Below are positions 1 to 6,635 of a stretch of 6,679 bases of DNA, in pieces. How positions within the stretch are numbered: position 1 is the first letter of the stretch; every line of letters starts with the position of its first letter. The DNA lies in assembly GCA_045578665.1 (NCBI GenBank), contig JAZNKR010000005.1:1-6679 (forward strand). The letters run 5' to 3'. A program made the position numbers and the translations under genes. Below the pieces are notes generated by a model. The model was not told the DNA's origin, searched no databases, and saw nothing but the letters and a program-made list of their open reading frames with translations. This DNA is from HGM04593 sp045578665. GTDB lineage: Bacteria; Bacteroidota; Bacteroidia; Bacteroidales; Bacteroidaceae.

Positions 1-131
1 AAGGAGTGCCGAGCTTGCGAGGTCTATTCAACCGCAAAAGCGTTTGAAGACGGAGGAGTTTGAAACTTTTTGCTTGTGTCTTCATTCGAACTCCCTCCCC
101 CTTCGGGTACTCCCTCTTATCCAAGAGGGAG
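1..131. repeat. Palindrome-rich intergenic element, probably a dispersed repeat
   Basis: This stretch downstream of rel is dense in inverted repeats. 52-64 (GGAGGAGTTTGAA) pairs with 85-98 (TTCGAACTCCCTCC) with small imperfections. GAAGAC at 46-51 is complementary to GTCTTC at 78-83, which crosses the first stem, so the two must be alternative folds or a pseudoknot. CGC-AAAA-GCG lies at 33-42, CCC-TTC-GGG at 99-107, and a perfect 9-bp stem at 110-131. ACTCCCTC occurs twice, at 90-97 and 109-116. All three plus frames are open at the left edge but none has coding character. The look is that of a Bacteroidales intergenic repeat. That is inference from its structure and general resemblance; copy number cannot be seen here. 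The left boundary is outside the window. Confidence 0.5.
110..131 (+). terminator. Possible rho-independent terminator for a rightward transcript
   Basis: A perfect 9-bp inverted repeat (CTCCCTCTT at 110-118 and AAGAGGGAG at 123-131) encloses the loop ATCC. On the plus strand it is followed by AGTTTTATT, a modest T-rich tail. On the minus strand the hairpin is followed by TACCCG, so it is a poor intrinsic terminator for rel. It would therefore serve a convergent gene entering from the left, which is not visible. It may equally be just one arm of the repeat element. Confidence 0.4.
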
Positions 132-318
132 AGTTTTATTGATTAAAATTCAATGGTTTAAAGAGTTAAAACTATTCTTTTAGGTATAATATCGCATAAT
201 CATTTTTTGTTTTATTCAAAAATCGTTTCGTACCATTTATAGAACCATTCTAAAAGAGCAAGAGGGTGGCTATAAGTCGCAGTTAGCAGTCTGTTTCTAT
301 TATTTGTATCGTAGAAAG
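132..318. other. Non-coding stretch 3' of rel, no gene seen
   Basis: This AT-rich intergenic sequence lies between the rel stop codon and the palindromic element. I see no ORF with coding character, no tRNA-like cloverleaf and no convincing promoter. The only structures are weak: TAGAA-CCA-TTCTA at 240-252, and AAAGA at 171-175 facing TTCTTT at 176-181 or nearby, neither followed by a T tract in the rel direction. How the rel transcript ends is not evident from the sequence. Confidence 0.5.
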
Positions 319-2565
319 TCAGTCGAATCGTGCCACGCTCTTTATACTCTCTATCTTTTTAAGTTTTTCGCACAATGTCTCCACATCCTTTACATCGTGG
401 ACATTGAGCCATATGTTGCATTCGAATACACCGTTCTTGTTCTCGAACACCAGCTTTTGGATGTTTACATTCATCTGCTGAGAGGTTATTTCGGTTATCT
501 GGTTTATGATGCCGATTCTGTCTATACCGTTGATGTTGATGGGGACAACAAATTCGTGCATACGGTGTGTTGCCCATCTTGCGGTGAGTATGCGGTCGCC
601 GTGGCTGCTCTTCAGACGGTCGGCAACGGGGCATTGGCGTTTGTGTATTATGATGTGGTTGTTCTCGTCGTAGTAGGCGAGTACATCGTCGCCGGGAATG
701 GGGTGGCAACAGTCTGCCATCATGTAGTCCTTGCGCAGATTCTCGTCGGTGAGTGTGATGGGACGGGTGCGGTCTATCTCTCCTGGAGCGAATGTTGTAG
801 CCTCTTCCTTCTTCTCCTCTTTCTTCTCTTCCTTGCCAAAGAAGAACGGGAATGTGAAGCGGCGTTTGTTGTTGCCCAAAAGTGCGTCTTTGTCCTCTTC
901 GCCAAGCACTATGGTGCCGTTGCCTATTGCTGTGAGCAATGCCTCCTTGTTGCTCAGTTTGTGGTGTATCCACAGTTTTTCGATGTTGTTGGCATAGTTG
1001 GCAAGCTGTTCCTTCTCGAGGAATGCGTTGAGTCTCTCTTCACCTTCGCGTTGTATCTTGCGCTGTTCGCGGCGGAGTGCTGCCTGTATCTTTGCACGCG
1101 CTTTTGCAGTTGTGGCAAAGTCGAGCCAGTTTTCTTGTACGTGCTGTGAATTGGATGTCAGAATCTCTACCTGGTCTCCGCTCTGCAGCACATGGTTCAT
1201 GGGCACAAGCTTGTGGTTTACCTTTGCACCGATGCAGTGGTTGCCGAGGAATGTGTGTATGCTGTATGCAAGGTCGAGGGCGGTGCAGTTCTGCGGCATT
1301 GTCATAATCTCGCCTTTGGGGGTGAAGACGAATATTTCCGTAGCATAGAGGTTGAGCTTGATGGTATCGAGAAAATCGAGTGTGTTGGGGTGAGGGTCGT
1401 CGAGTATCTCCTTGATGGTATGCAACCAGTTGTCGAGCTGTTCGTCTTTGCTGTAGTTGTTGTCGCGGCTCTTGTATTTCCAATGTGCAGCCACACCCTT
1501 TTCTGCAATCTCGTCCATCTCCTCGCTGCGTATCTGTACCTCTATCCATGAGCCTTGTTTGCTCATGAATGTTGCGTGCAGGGCACGGTAGCCGTTGGCA
1601 CGGGGCTTGTTTACCCAGTCGCGCAGACGGTCGGGGTGCACGTTGTAGAGATTGGTGAGTGCTATGTATATGTTGAAGCATTCGTTGTTCTCGTTCTTGC
1701 CCTCGCGGGGAGTGAATACGATGCGAACGGCGAGTATGTCGTATATATCCTCGAATGCTACATGCTTTGTCTGCATCTTGTTCCAGATGGAGTAGGGTGA
1801 CTTCAGACGACCCATCACACGGTATGTGAAGCCCATCTTGTCGAGCTCTTCGCGTATGGGCGTGATAAATTCGTTATAGAGATGGTCGCGCTCTATTTGT
1901 GTCTTTGCAAGTTTTTTCTGTATCTTCTCGTACTCTTCGGGGTGCTCGTATCGGAATGCGAGGTTTTCGAGCTCTGTCTTTATGCGGCTGAGTCCCAGAC
2001 GGTAGGCGATGGGGGCATATATATATAATGTCTCACCGGCAATCTTGTATTGCTTGTTCTGGGGCATGAAGGAGAGGGTGCGCATATTGTGCAGTCTGTC
2101 GGCAATCTTTATGAGTATCACCCTTATGTCTTCGCTCATGGTGAGCAACAGTTTCTTGAAGTTCTCTGCCTGCTCCGATGCCTGGGGACCGAATACACCG
2201 CCGGCTATTTTTGTGAGACCGTCGACTATATGTGCTATTTTCTCTCCGAAGAGATTGCGTATGTCTTCTATCGTGTAGTCGGTGTCTTCTACAACATCGT
2301 GGAGCAGGGCTGCGCAGATGGAGGTGGAACCCAAGCCTATCTCGGCGCATACTATGCGTGCGACTGCCAGTGGGTGCATTATGTAGGGTTCGCCGCTGTT
2401 GCGACGTACACCTTTGTGGGCCTGACGTGCAAAGTTGAATGCCTTTGTTATTATCTCGACTTTTCTGCGGTGCTGGGTGGCGAGGTATGTGTCGAGCAGG
2501 TCCTGGAATGCCGATGTTATTTCGGCTTCCTCGTCCATATAGCGTTTCTCTTCGTTGGTGTCCAT
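319..2565 (-). CDS. rel: Bifunctional (p)ppGpp synthetase/hydrolase (RelA/SpoT family, long Rel)
   Basis: This 748-residue cytosolic enzyme makes and degrades the stringent-response alarmone (p)ppGpp, and its full length is normal for the family. The N-terminal HD hydrolase keeps the expected residues: R47, H64, H89-D90, E93-D94, and DRLHNMRT at 156-163. The synthetase domain follows, with GRLKSPYSIW at 252-261, YDILAVR at 275-281 (D276), NGYRALH at 324-330 and IEVQIR at 341-346 (E342). The loop that is RxKD in bifunctional enzymes reads RLRD (313-316), so it stays basic. TGS spans about 408-470, followed by a helical region and a Lys/Glu-rich stretch (577-588). The zinc-finger-like CC region is C619, C620, H621, H641 and C645; the C-terminal ACT/RRM domain is about 670-748. 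The ATG start lies 4 bases after the upstream stop codon, suggesting translational coupling. By motifs both activities should be intact. Confidence 0.96.
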   Translation of the reverse strand: MDTNEEKRYMDEEAEITSAFQDLLDTYLATQHRRKVEIITKAFNFARQAHKGVRRNSGEPYIMHPLAVARIVCAEIGLGSTSICAALLHDVVEDTDYTIEDIRNLFGEKIAHIVDGLTKIAGGVFGPQASEQAENFKKLLLTMSEDIRVILIKIADRLHNMRTLSFMPQNKQYKIAGETLYIYAPIAYRLGLSRIKTELENLAFRYEHPEEYEKIQKKLAKTQIERDHLYNEFITPIREELDKMGFTYRVMGRLKSPYSIWNKMQTKHVAFEDIYDILAVRIVFTPREGKNENNECFNIYIALTNLYNVHPDRLRDWVNKPRANGYRALHATFMSKQGSWIEVQIRSEEMDEIAEKGVAAHWKYKSRDNNYSKDEQLDNWLHTIKEILDDPHPNTLDFLDTIKLNLYATEIFVFTPKGEIMTMPQNCTALDLAYSIHTFLGNHCIGAKVNHKLVPMNHVLQSGDQVEILTSNSQHVQENWLDFATTAKARAKIQAALRREQRKIQREGEERLNAFLEKEQLANYANNIEKLWIHHKLSNKEALLTAIGNGTIVLGEEDKDALLGNNKRRFTFPFFFGKEEKKEEKKEEATTFAPGEIDRTRPITLTDENLRKDYMMADCCHPIPGDDVLAYYDENNHIIIHKRQCPVADRLKSSHGDRILTARWATHRMHEFVVPININGIDRIGIINQITEITSQQMNVNIQKLVFENKNGVFECNIWLNVHDVKDVETLCEKLKKIESIKSVARFD
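801..834. repeat. Uninterrupted polypyrimidine/polypurine tract inside rel
   Basis: The plus strand has 34 consecutive pyrimidines here, so the rel coding strand is pure purine. It is built from GAA, GAG, AAG and AAA codons and encodes the acidic/basic low-complexity run KEEKKEEKKEE between the helical region and the zinc-finger domain of Rel. Such tracts can change length by slippage in multiples of a codon. I infer a flexible linker of lineage-specific length rather than a functional motif. Confidence 0.6.
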
Positions 2566-2569
2566 GACT

Positions 2570-3916
2570 TTAGTAGATGTTTAGGTATCTTCCGGCTCGG
2601 ATGTTGTTGTTTCTTAAACCGTTGGCGCGTTTCAATTGTTTGACAGATACGCCATATTTGCGGGCTATGGTTGAGAGTGTTTCGCCGGGACGCACTTTGT
2701 GGCGCTTGCTGCCGCGTCCGCCGTCGTTCAGCTTTATACCCTTTGCTATCTGCTCGGCTTGTGTCTTAGAGAAGAATTGCTCTTCTTTGTGCTTATAGAT
2801 GGTGTCGCCGAGGTTTAGCATGGTGGTGATGGTCTCGTTTGGCAGACGCAATATGCAGGTTTCGCTCTTGCCGGGAATTATATCCTTTATGTATTGGGGA
2901 TTCATTGCTCTTATCGCCTCCATTTCTATGTTGCACAGCTCGGATATCTGGGTGAAGTGCAGATTCCTGTTTATGTGTATGGTGTCTGTGGTTACAGGAA
3001 GCGTCGATTGCATGGGGCATATTCCGTGCTCTTCGTAGTAGTTCATTATGTAGTTGACAGCTATGAATGCGGGGATATATCCACGTGTTTCGCGGGGCAG
3101 ATGGCGATATATCTGCCAGAAGTCGGTCTTGCCGCCCGAACGTATGATTGCCTTCTTTACATTTCCGGGACCGCAGTTGTATGCCGCTATTGCAAGGTCC
3201 CAGCTCTGGAAGAATTTGTAGAGATCGCGCAGGTAGCGTATGGCTGCTTGTGTAGATTTCTGGGGGTCAAAACGTTCGTCTATGTAGTTGTTTGCCTTGA
3301 GACCATATTGTTTGCCGGTTCTGAACATGAACTGCCACAGACCTTTTGCCCCTACACGTGATGTCGCTTTGGGGTTGAATGCCGATTCGATGATGGGCAG
3401 ATATTTGAGTTCCAACGGCATGTTATAGCTGTCGAGGGTGCTCTCTATCATAGGTATATAGTATGATGAGAGTCCGAGCATACTGGAAACGAGACGACGG
3501 TGACGGTTGGCATAACGTTCGATGAACTGCTTGGTCACTTCGTTGTATGTCATGTTGATGATAGTGGGCAAGCGGTCGAGCCTGTCTGCGTATATCGAGT
3601 CGCTTACAGGCAGTGGCTCGTAGTCGCTTTCGCAATCGGTCTCCTTGAGCAGTGTGCGCGAGAGCCAATTGTTCATCAGACTGTCTATGTCGAGCATCAT
3701 GCTTTCGGGTATCTCAAACTGCACGCTGTCCTTGTCGTTTATGTACTCCGGGTTGAGTGCATGGTAGGGCTTGTCGTAATTGATTATGGTGCTGTCGTTC
3801 ACCACTCCCAGGTTCTCTAAGTTTACCCGGGTGGTGTCTGCGGCTGTTTGTGCAGTCAGCGATGTGCAGCAGAGCAGTGTTATCAGTAGTGTATATATCT
3901 GTGTCTTATTGGGCAT
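2570..3916 (-). CDS. mltD: MltD-like lytic transglycosylase with C-terminal LysM domain
   Basis: This exported enzyme is predicted to cleave peptidoglycan between MurNAc and GlcNAc, leaving 1,6-anhydroMurNAc ends. Residues 1-22 form a signal peptide (hydrophobic core IYTLLITLLCC, then SLTA before Q23). The cysteines lack a lipobox, so a soluble periplasmic protein is more likely than a lipoprotein. The SLT/GH23 domain spans about 150-275: catalytic glutamate E177 in PIIESAFNP, then GLWQFM at 192-197 and AYNCGPGNV at 245-253. Residues about 308-358 resemble a degenerate LysM repeat, and 405-447 are a good LysM (HKVRPGETLSTIARKYGVS) for binding glycan chains. The length of 448 is typical for Bacteroidales homologues. 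The ATG lies 29 bases after the DUF5683 stop; an AAAGGA there is too far upstream to act as a ribosome site. The gene symbol reflects similarity, not a proven orthologue. Confidence 0.92.
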   Translation of the reverse strand: MPNKTQIYTLLITLLCCTSLTAQTAADTTRVNLENLGVVNDSTIINYDKPYHALNPEYINDKDSVQFEIPESMMLDIDSLMNNWLSRTLLKETDCESDYEPLPVSDSIYADRLDRLPTIINMTYNEVTKQFIERYANRHRRLVSSMLGLSSYYIPMIESTLDSYNMPLELKYLPIIESAFNPKATSRVGAKGLWQFMFRTGKQYGLKANNYIDERFDPQKSTQAAIRYLRDLYKFFQSWDLAIAAYNCGPGNVKKAIIRSGGKTDFWQIYRHLPRETRGYIPAFIAVNYIMNYYEEHGICPMQSTLPVTTDTIHINRNLHFTQISELCNIEMEAIRAMNPQYIKDIIPGKSETCILRLPNETITTMLNLGDTIYKHKEEQFFSKTQAEQIAKGIKLNDGGRGSKRHKVRPGETLSTIARKYGVSVKQLKRANGLRNNNIRAGRYLNIY

Positions 3917-3945
3917 TATCGTTGGTGTCGTTTTTTTGTGGTCCT

Positions 3946-4704
3946 TTAGAATGATATGTTGCAGTTGAAGCCGTAATGACCGCCGTCGCTGTTTATGCCG
4001 GGCACCATTTCGGGCTTTATGCTCAGGTTTATCTCATCGCTTATGTCGAAGCTCGACAGATGGGCATCTACGTAAGCGTCGACGATTGAGACAAGATATA
4101 CTCCTATGCAGGCAAATACGCTGAGGTCGCGCCAACGGCGGTAGCGGTCCTTGCGTTTCTTGAAGAGGTTCTTCAGATACTCTTCGTTGCTCTGGAAGTC
4201 ATACCCCGAAGGGAAGAAACTTTCGTAGCTCTTTGTGTTGGGGTCGGCATCCATTATGTCGAGGAAAGCCTGGCGGTAGTCGCCATACATCTGGTTATTC
4301 CAGTTATAGGCATAGAGGCAACCCATGATTCCTCCGTATACGATGGGGAGTTTCCAGTACTTGCGGTTGTAAATCTGTCCGGCACCGGGGATGACAACTG
4401 CGAGCCATGTGGCTTTGTATGGCTCAGGCTTGAAGTTGGCGAGTTTTTCGGATACTCCGAACTCGTTGCGTTTTTTCGAGACGCGGCTGCTGTCGCTTGA
4501 GGTTGCAGACAGTTTGCTCCTCTCCTCTGCCATTTCTGTGAATATGGTATCTCCCTGTGGCATCTCGGCTTCAAGCTTTGCGGGGATGTTGCTTGTTGTG
4601 TCGGTGGGGACAATGGTCTGCGCAGGTACACAGAGTGTGGATAGCAACATTATGGTTGTTGCTATTAAGAGCCGTATCTTATATGTCGTTCTTGATGTTG
4701 ACAA
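3946..4704 (-). CDS. Exported DUF5683-family protein, function unknown, TTG start
   Basis: This 252-residue protein has the DUF5683 hallmarks: a block from about 97 to 125 (KATWLAVVIPGAGQIYNRKY, then a hydrophobic stretch) and a second hydrophobic segment at about 193-211 running into DAYVDAHL, then FDIS. Residues 1-28 look like a signal peptide ending VPA before Q29; the Cys at 25 has no lipobox. A low-complexity Ser/Thr-rich linker covers about 30-90. The last residues (GFNCNISF) end in phenylalanine, as outer-membrane strands do, but the two internal hydrophobic segments argue for inner-membrane association, so location is uncertain. The start codon is TTG (4704-4702). An in-frame TAA lies 12 bases upstream, and the next methionine (residue 19) would destroy the signal peptide. 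The gene sits between parB and the transglycosylase, as in other Bacteroidales; the family has no established activity known to me. Confidence 0.85.
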   Translation of the reverse strand: MSTSRTTYKIRLLIATTIMLLSTLCVPAQTIVPTDTTSNIPAKLEAEMPQGDTIFTEMAEERSKLSATSSDSSRVSKKRNEFGVSEKLANFKPEPYKATWLAVVIPGAGQIYNRKYWKLPIVYGGIMGCLYAYNWNNQMYGDYRQAFLDIMDADPNTKSYESFFPSGYDFQSNEEYLKNLFKKRKDRYRRWRDLSVFACIGVYLVSIVDAYVDAHLSSFDISDEINLSIKPEMVPGINSDGGHYGFNCNISF

Positions 4705-4716
4705 CTTCTTTTTCGG

Positions 4717-4755
4717 TTATGGTTGGTTAGGGATGATTGTAATCTCGTCTGTCAT
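4717..4755 (-). other. 12-codon ORF overlapping the parB stop, in frame with the DUF5683 gene
   Basis: An ATG at 4755-4753 overlaps the parB TGA in an ATGA arrangement and opens a short frame encoding MTDEITIIPNQP, which ends at TAA (4719-4717). It is in the same frame as the DUF5683 gene, whose TTG begins after four more codons. It could be a coupling leader peptide. It could also be the original gene start cut off by a nonsense change or a sequencing error. Without homologues I cannot tell which. Confidence 0.35.
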
Positions 4756-5633
4756 GGTTTCATCTTGTCGAAAATGGCAATTATGCGTTCAAGCTCCTCT
4801 TCGTTCTTGAATTTGATGCTTATCTTGCCGTTTCCTTTGGGCGAGCATGTAAGTTGCACAGGGGTCTGGAAAAAGTGGGTGAGCTGTTTCTTCAGTTGGC
4901 TGAATACGGCAATGTTTTCCTGTTGGGGATTTTCCTTCTTCTTTGCGTTGTCGTATCCCTCTTCCTTCATCTGTCGCACAATCTCTTCGACCTGACGCAC
5001 AGAGTAGTCGTTCTTCTGTATTTCGTTGAAGAGCTTTATCTGCTGTTTGGGGTCATCGAGAGATAGCAGGGCACGGGCATGACCCATGTCTATGCGCTTC
5101 TCCTTCAGTGCCATCTGCACGGGAGCGGGCAACTTTAGCAATCGCAGGAAGTTGGCTATGGTTGCACGACCTTTGCCTACTCGTTTGCTCAGCTGTTCCT
5201 GGGAGAGGTTGTTCTGCTCTATCAGTTTCTGATAGGCGAGGGCTATTTCAAGGGCATTCAAGTCTTCGCGCTGGATGTTCTCCACAAGTGCCATCTCCAT
5301 GGTGCTTTCGTCGTCGGCAGTTATAATGTAGGCGGGGATTGTCTCCTTGCCTGCGAGTTGTGAGGCACGGAAACGGCGCTCGCCTGCGATTATCTGGTAG
5401 CGCTCTTCGTCTATCTGTCTGAGAGTGATGGGCTGGACGATGCCTATTTCTATAATAGAGTCGGCAAGTTCGCGCAGCGATTCTTCGCTGAACTCTCTAC
5501 GGGGCTGGTTGGGGTTGGGCTCTATCTGCGAAAGAGCTATTTCTCCTATCGACGAGGAACCTGAGGTACGTACAGCCTCTGTTGATATGAGTGCGTCGAG
5601 TCCTCTTCCGAGGGTGAATTGTTTTTTTGCCAT
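4752..5633 (-). CDS. parB: ParB chromosome-partitioning protein (parS-binding CTPase clamp)
   Basis: ParB binds parS sites near the origin, uses CTP to close into a sliding clamp, and spreads to form the segregation complex acted on by ParA. The 293 residues are a normal length. The N-terminal KKQFTLGRGLDALIS (3-17) is the usual ParA-contacting peptide. The ParB/Srx-type N-domain (about 30-125) shows GIVQPITLR (64-72), GERRFRAS (84-91) and ENIQRE (118-123), the three blocks associated with nucleotide binding. The helix-turn-helix for parS lies around 143-170 (LSQEQLSKRVGKGRATIANF). A Lys/Gln-rich linker (about 225-240) leads to a C-terminal dimerisation domain (about 241-293). The start is ATG in an A-rich leader. 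The gene follows parA after an unusually wide 145-base gap, and its TGA overlaps a downstream ATG. Confidence 0.96.
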   Translation of the reverse strand: MAKKQFTLGRGLDALISTEAVRTSGSSSIGEIALSQIEPNPNQPRREFSEESLRELADSIIEIGIVQPITLRQIDEERYQIIAGERRFRASQLAGKETIPAYIITADDESTMEMALVENIQREDLNALEIALAYQKLIEQNNLSQEQLSKRVGKGRATIANFLRLLKLPAPVQMALKEKRIDMGHARALLSLDDPKQQIKLFNEIQKNDYSVRQVEEIVRQMKEEGYDNAKKKENPQQENIAVFSQLKKQLTHFFQTPVQLTCSPKGNGKISIKFKNEEELERIIAIFDKMKP

Positions 5634-5778
5634 CTATTTCTGAATATTATTGGTCTTTGCGTTTAATGGTCGTTCTATAAATTTTGATACTTTACCGGGT
5701 GTATTCTACTTCGGTCGCTTCTTGTTCTATTCCCGCATCTTGCAAAATACCCGAAACAAATTCAAAAAATGCTTCGCA
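5634..5778. other. 145-base parA-parB gap with open in-frame extension of parA
   Basis: No ATG-started ORF of useful length lies here. On the minus strand the parA frame stays open for 28 codons after the parA TAG, ending at TAA (5694-5692). Its translation is rich in acidic residues (ending IEQEATEVEYTR). An open run this short is expected fairly often by chance. A near -7 motif, TATTTTGC (5749-5742), does not fit TAnnTTTG spacing, so I do not call a parB promoter. Confidence 0.4.
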
Positions 5779-6549
5779 CTAATTTGTAGAATTACCCTTA
5801 AGTATCTCTTCGGCAAGGGCAAGGTAGTTTTTGGCGCCTACCGAGTCGGCATCGTAGAGCAGTACAGGTATACCCATGCTTGGTGCTTCACCCAATCGTA
5901 TGTTGCGCTGTATGACGGTGTTGAAGACAAGTTCGCGGAAGTGTTTCTTCACTTCGCCCAGTATCTGGTTGCTGAGTCTCAGGCGCGAATTGTACATTGT
6001 CAGCAGGAATCCTTCGATGTCGAGCGCAGGGTTGAGCTTCGATTTTATGATTTTTATGGTGTTGAGCAGTTTGCTTATTCCTTCGAGTGCGAAATATTCG
6101 CACTGTACGGGGATGATTACCGAGTCGGCTGCCGTGAGTGAGTTTACGGTGATGAGACCGAGTGAGGGAGAGCAGTCGATGAGCAGGTAGTCGTATTGGT
6201 CTTTTATCTTGGCGAGTGAGTTCTTCATTATTTTCTCGCGGTTGGGCAGGTCGAGCATCTCAATCTCGGCTCCCACAAGGTCTATGTGCGAGGGGATGAT
6301 GTCGAGACCTTCGACACAGGTGTGGTGAATGCCCTCTTCGGGGGTAGAACCGTTGATGAGGCATTCGTATATTGAGTTCTTTATTTGTCGTATGTCTATG
6401 CCGAGACCTGATGAGGCATTTGCCTGAGGGTCGGCATCAATTACCAACACTTTCTGACCGAGGCTGGCGAGAGAGGCTGCAAGGTTGATTGCTGTAGTTG
6501 TCTTGCCTACACCTCCTTTTTGGTTGGCTAATGCTATGATTTTTCCCAT
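5779..6549 (-). CDS. parA: ParA/Soj chromosome-partitioning ATPase
   Basis: ParA is a dimerising ATPase that binds nucleoid DNA in its ATP form and is released by ParB, driving origin segregation. The 256 residues form the compact chromosomal (Soj-type) version without an N-terminal DNA-binding domain. The deviant Walker A is KGGVGKTT (11-18) with the signature lysine K11. The A' motif is DADPQANAS (38-46). The Walker B region is YLLIDCSPSLG (121-131, D125). The conserved LGEAPS lies at 219-224. IALANQKGG at the very N-terminus confirms the ATG start. It is the first gene of the cluster, with a leader of roughly 50 bases behind a recognisable promoter. All catalytic residues are present. Confidence 0.97.
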   Translation of the reverse strand: MGKIIALANQKGGVGKTTTAINLAASLASLGQKVLVIDADPQANASSGLGIDIRQIKNSIYECLINGSTPEEGIHHTCVEGLDIIPSHIDLVGAEIEMLDLPNREKIMKNSLAKIKDQYDYLLIDCSPSLGLITVNSLTAADSVIIPVQCEYFALEGISKLLNTIKIIKSKLNPALDIEGFLLTMYNSRLRLSNQILGEVKKHFRELVFNTVIQRNIRLGEAPSMGIPVLLYDADSVGAKNYLALAEEILKGNSTN

Positions 6550-6581
6550 TTATCGTGTATTACTATTCTATTGCTTCAATA

Positions 6582-6598
6582 TTTTACTGCAAGTAAAA
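6582..6598 (-). promoter_or_regulatory. Inverted repeat in the parA leader
   Basis: The minus strand reads TTTTACTTGCAGTAAAA, a perfect 7-bp inverted repeat around TGC. It falls in the untranslated leader between the predicted transcription start and the parA ATG, about 33 bases before that ATG. It could fold in the mRNA or bind a protein as DNA. It shares the half-site TTTACT with the palindrome at 6636-6656. Confidence 0.45.
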
Positions 6599-6599
6599 C

Positions 6600-6614
6600 C
6601 TTTGCATTGCAAAG
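6600..6614 (-). promoter_or_regulatory. Palindrome overlapping the parA -7 element
   Basis: The minus strand reads CTTTGCAATGCAAAG, a perfect 7-bp inverted repeat with one central base. Its upstream half shares five bases with the -7 element, and its downstream half reaches the expected transcription start. A protein bound here would block transcription initiation, so it is a candidate operator. No bound factor can be named. Confidence 0.4.
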
Positions 6615-6617
6615 ATA
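6610..6617 (-). promoter_or_regulatory. Bacteroidota-type -7 element of the parA promoter
   Basis: TATCTTTG on the minus strand is an exact match to the TAnnTTTG -7 consensus of the Bacteroidota primary sigma factor, about 60 bases upstream of the parA start codon. The -33 position (about 19 bases further upstream) does not show a clear TTTG, so the promoter may be of moderate strength or helped by an activator. Three exact TAnnTTTG matches also occur inside rel on the other strand, so position, not motif alone, supports this call. Confidence 0.55.
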
Positions 6618-6635
6618 CTCACAAACGAGCGAGAA

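Noticed and set aside
1..63. Possible C-terminal fragment of a plus-strand gene ending at TGA (61-63)
   Set aside because: All three plus frames are open at the left edge, none shows known motifs, and the sequence belongs to the palindromic element. With only 20 codons visible it cannot be supported.
1087..1094. TATCTTTG on the plus strand inside rel, matching the -7 consensus
   Set aside because: Similar exact matches occur at 1219-1226 and 2206-2213. All lie within rel coding sequence with no gene to serve, so they are most likely chance.
304..1149. Long plus-strand open frame of 281 codons opposite rel
   Set aside because: It lies antisense inside the conserved TGS-to-ACT part of rel, its translation is rich in Cys, Val and Tyr with no recognisable domain, and rel accounts fully for the region.
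2025..2037. Short TA-repeat (ATATATATA) inside rel
   Set aside because: It encodes conserved residues around YIYAPIAYRLG of Rel and is explained by ATA and TAT codons; too short to call a microsatellite.
3077..3092. CACGTG core resembling parS, inside mltD
   Set aside because: Compared with TGTTTCACGTGAAACA only about 8 of 16 bases match, essentially the core alone. It is within conserved coding sequence.
3350..3365. Second CACGTG core resembling parS, inside mltD
   Set aside because: Flanks do not match parS (about 8 of 16 bases). No canonical parS is visible anywhere in the window, so the sites probably lie elsewhere near the origin.
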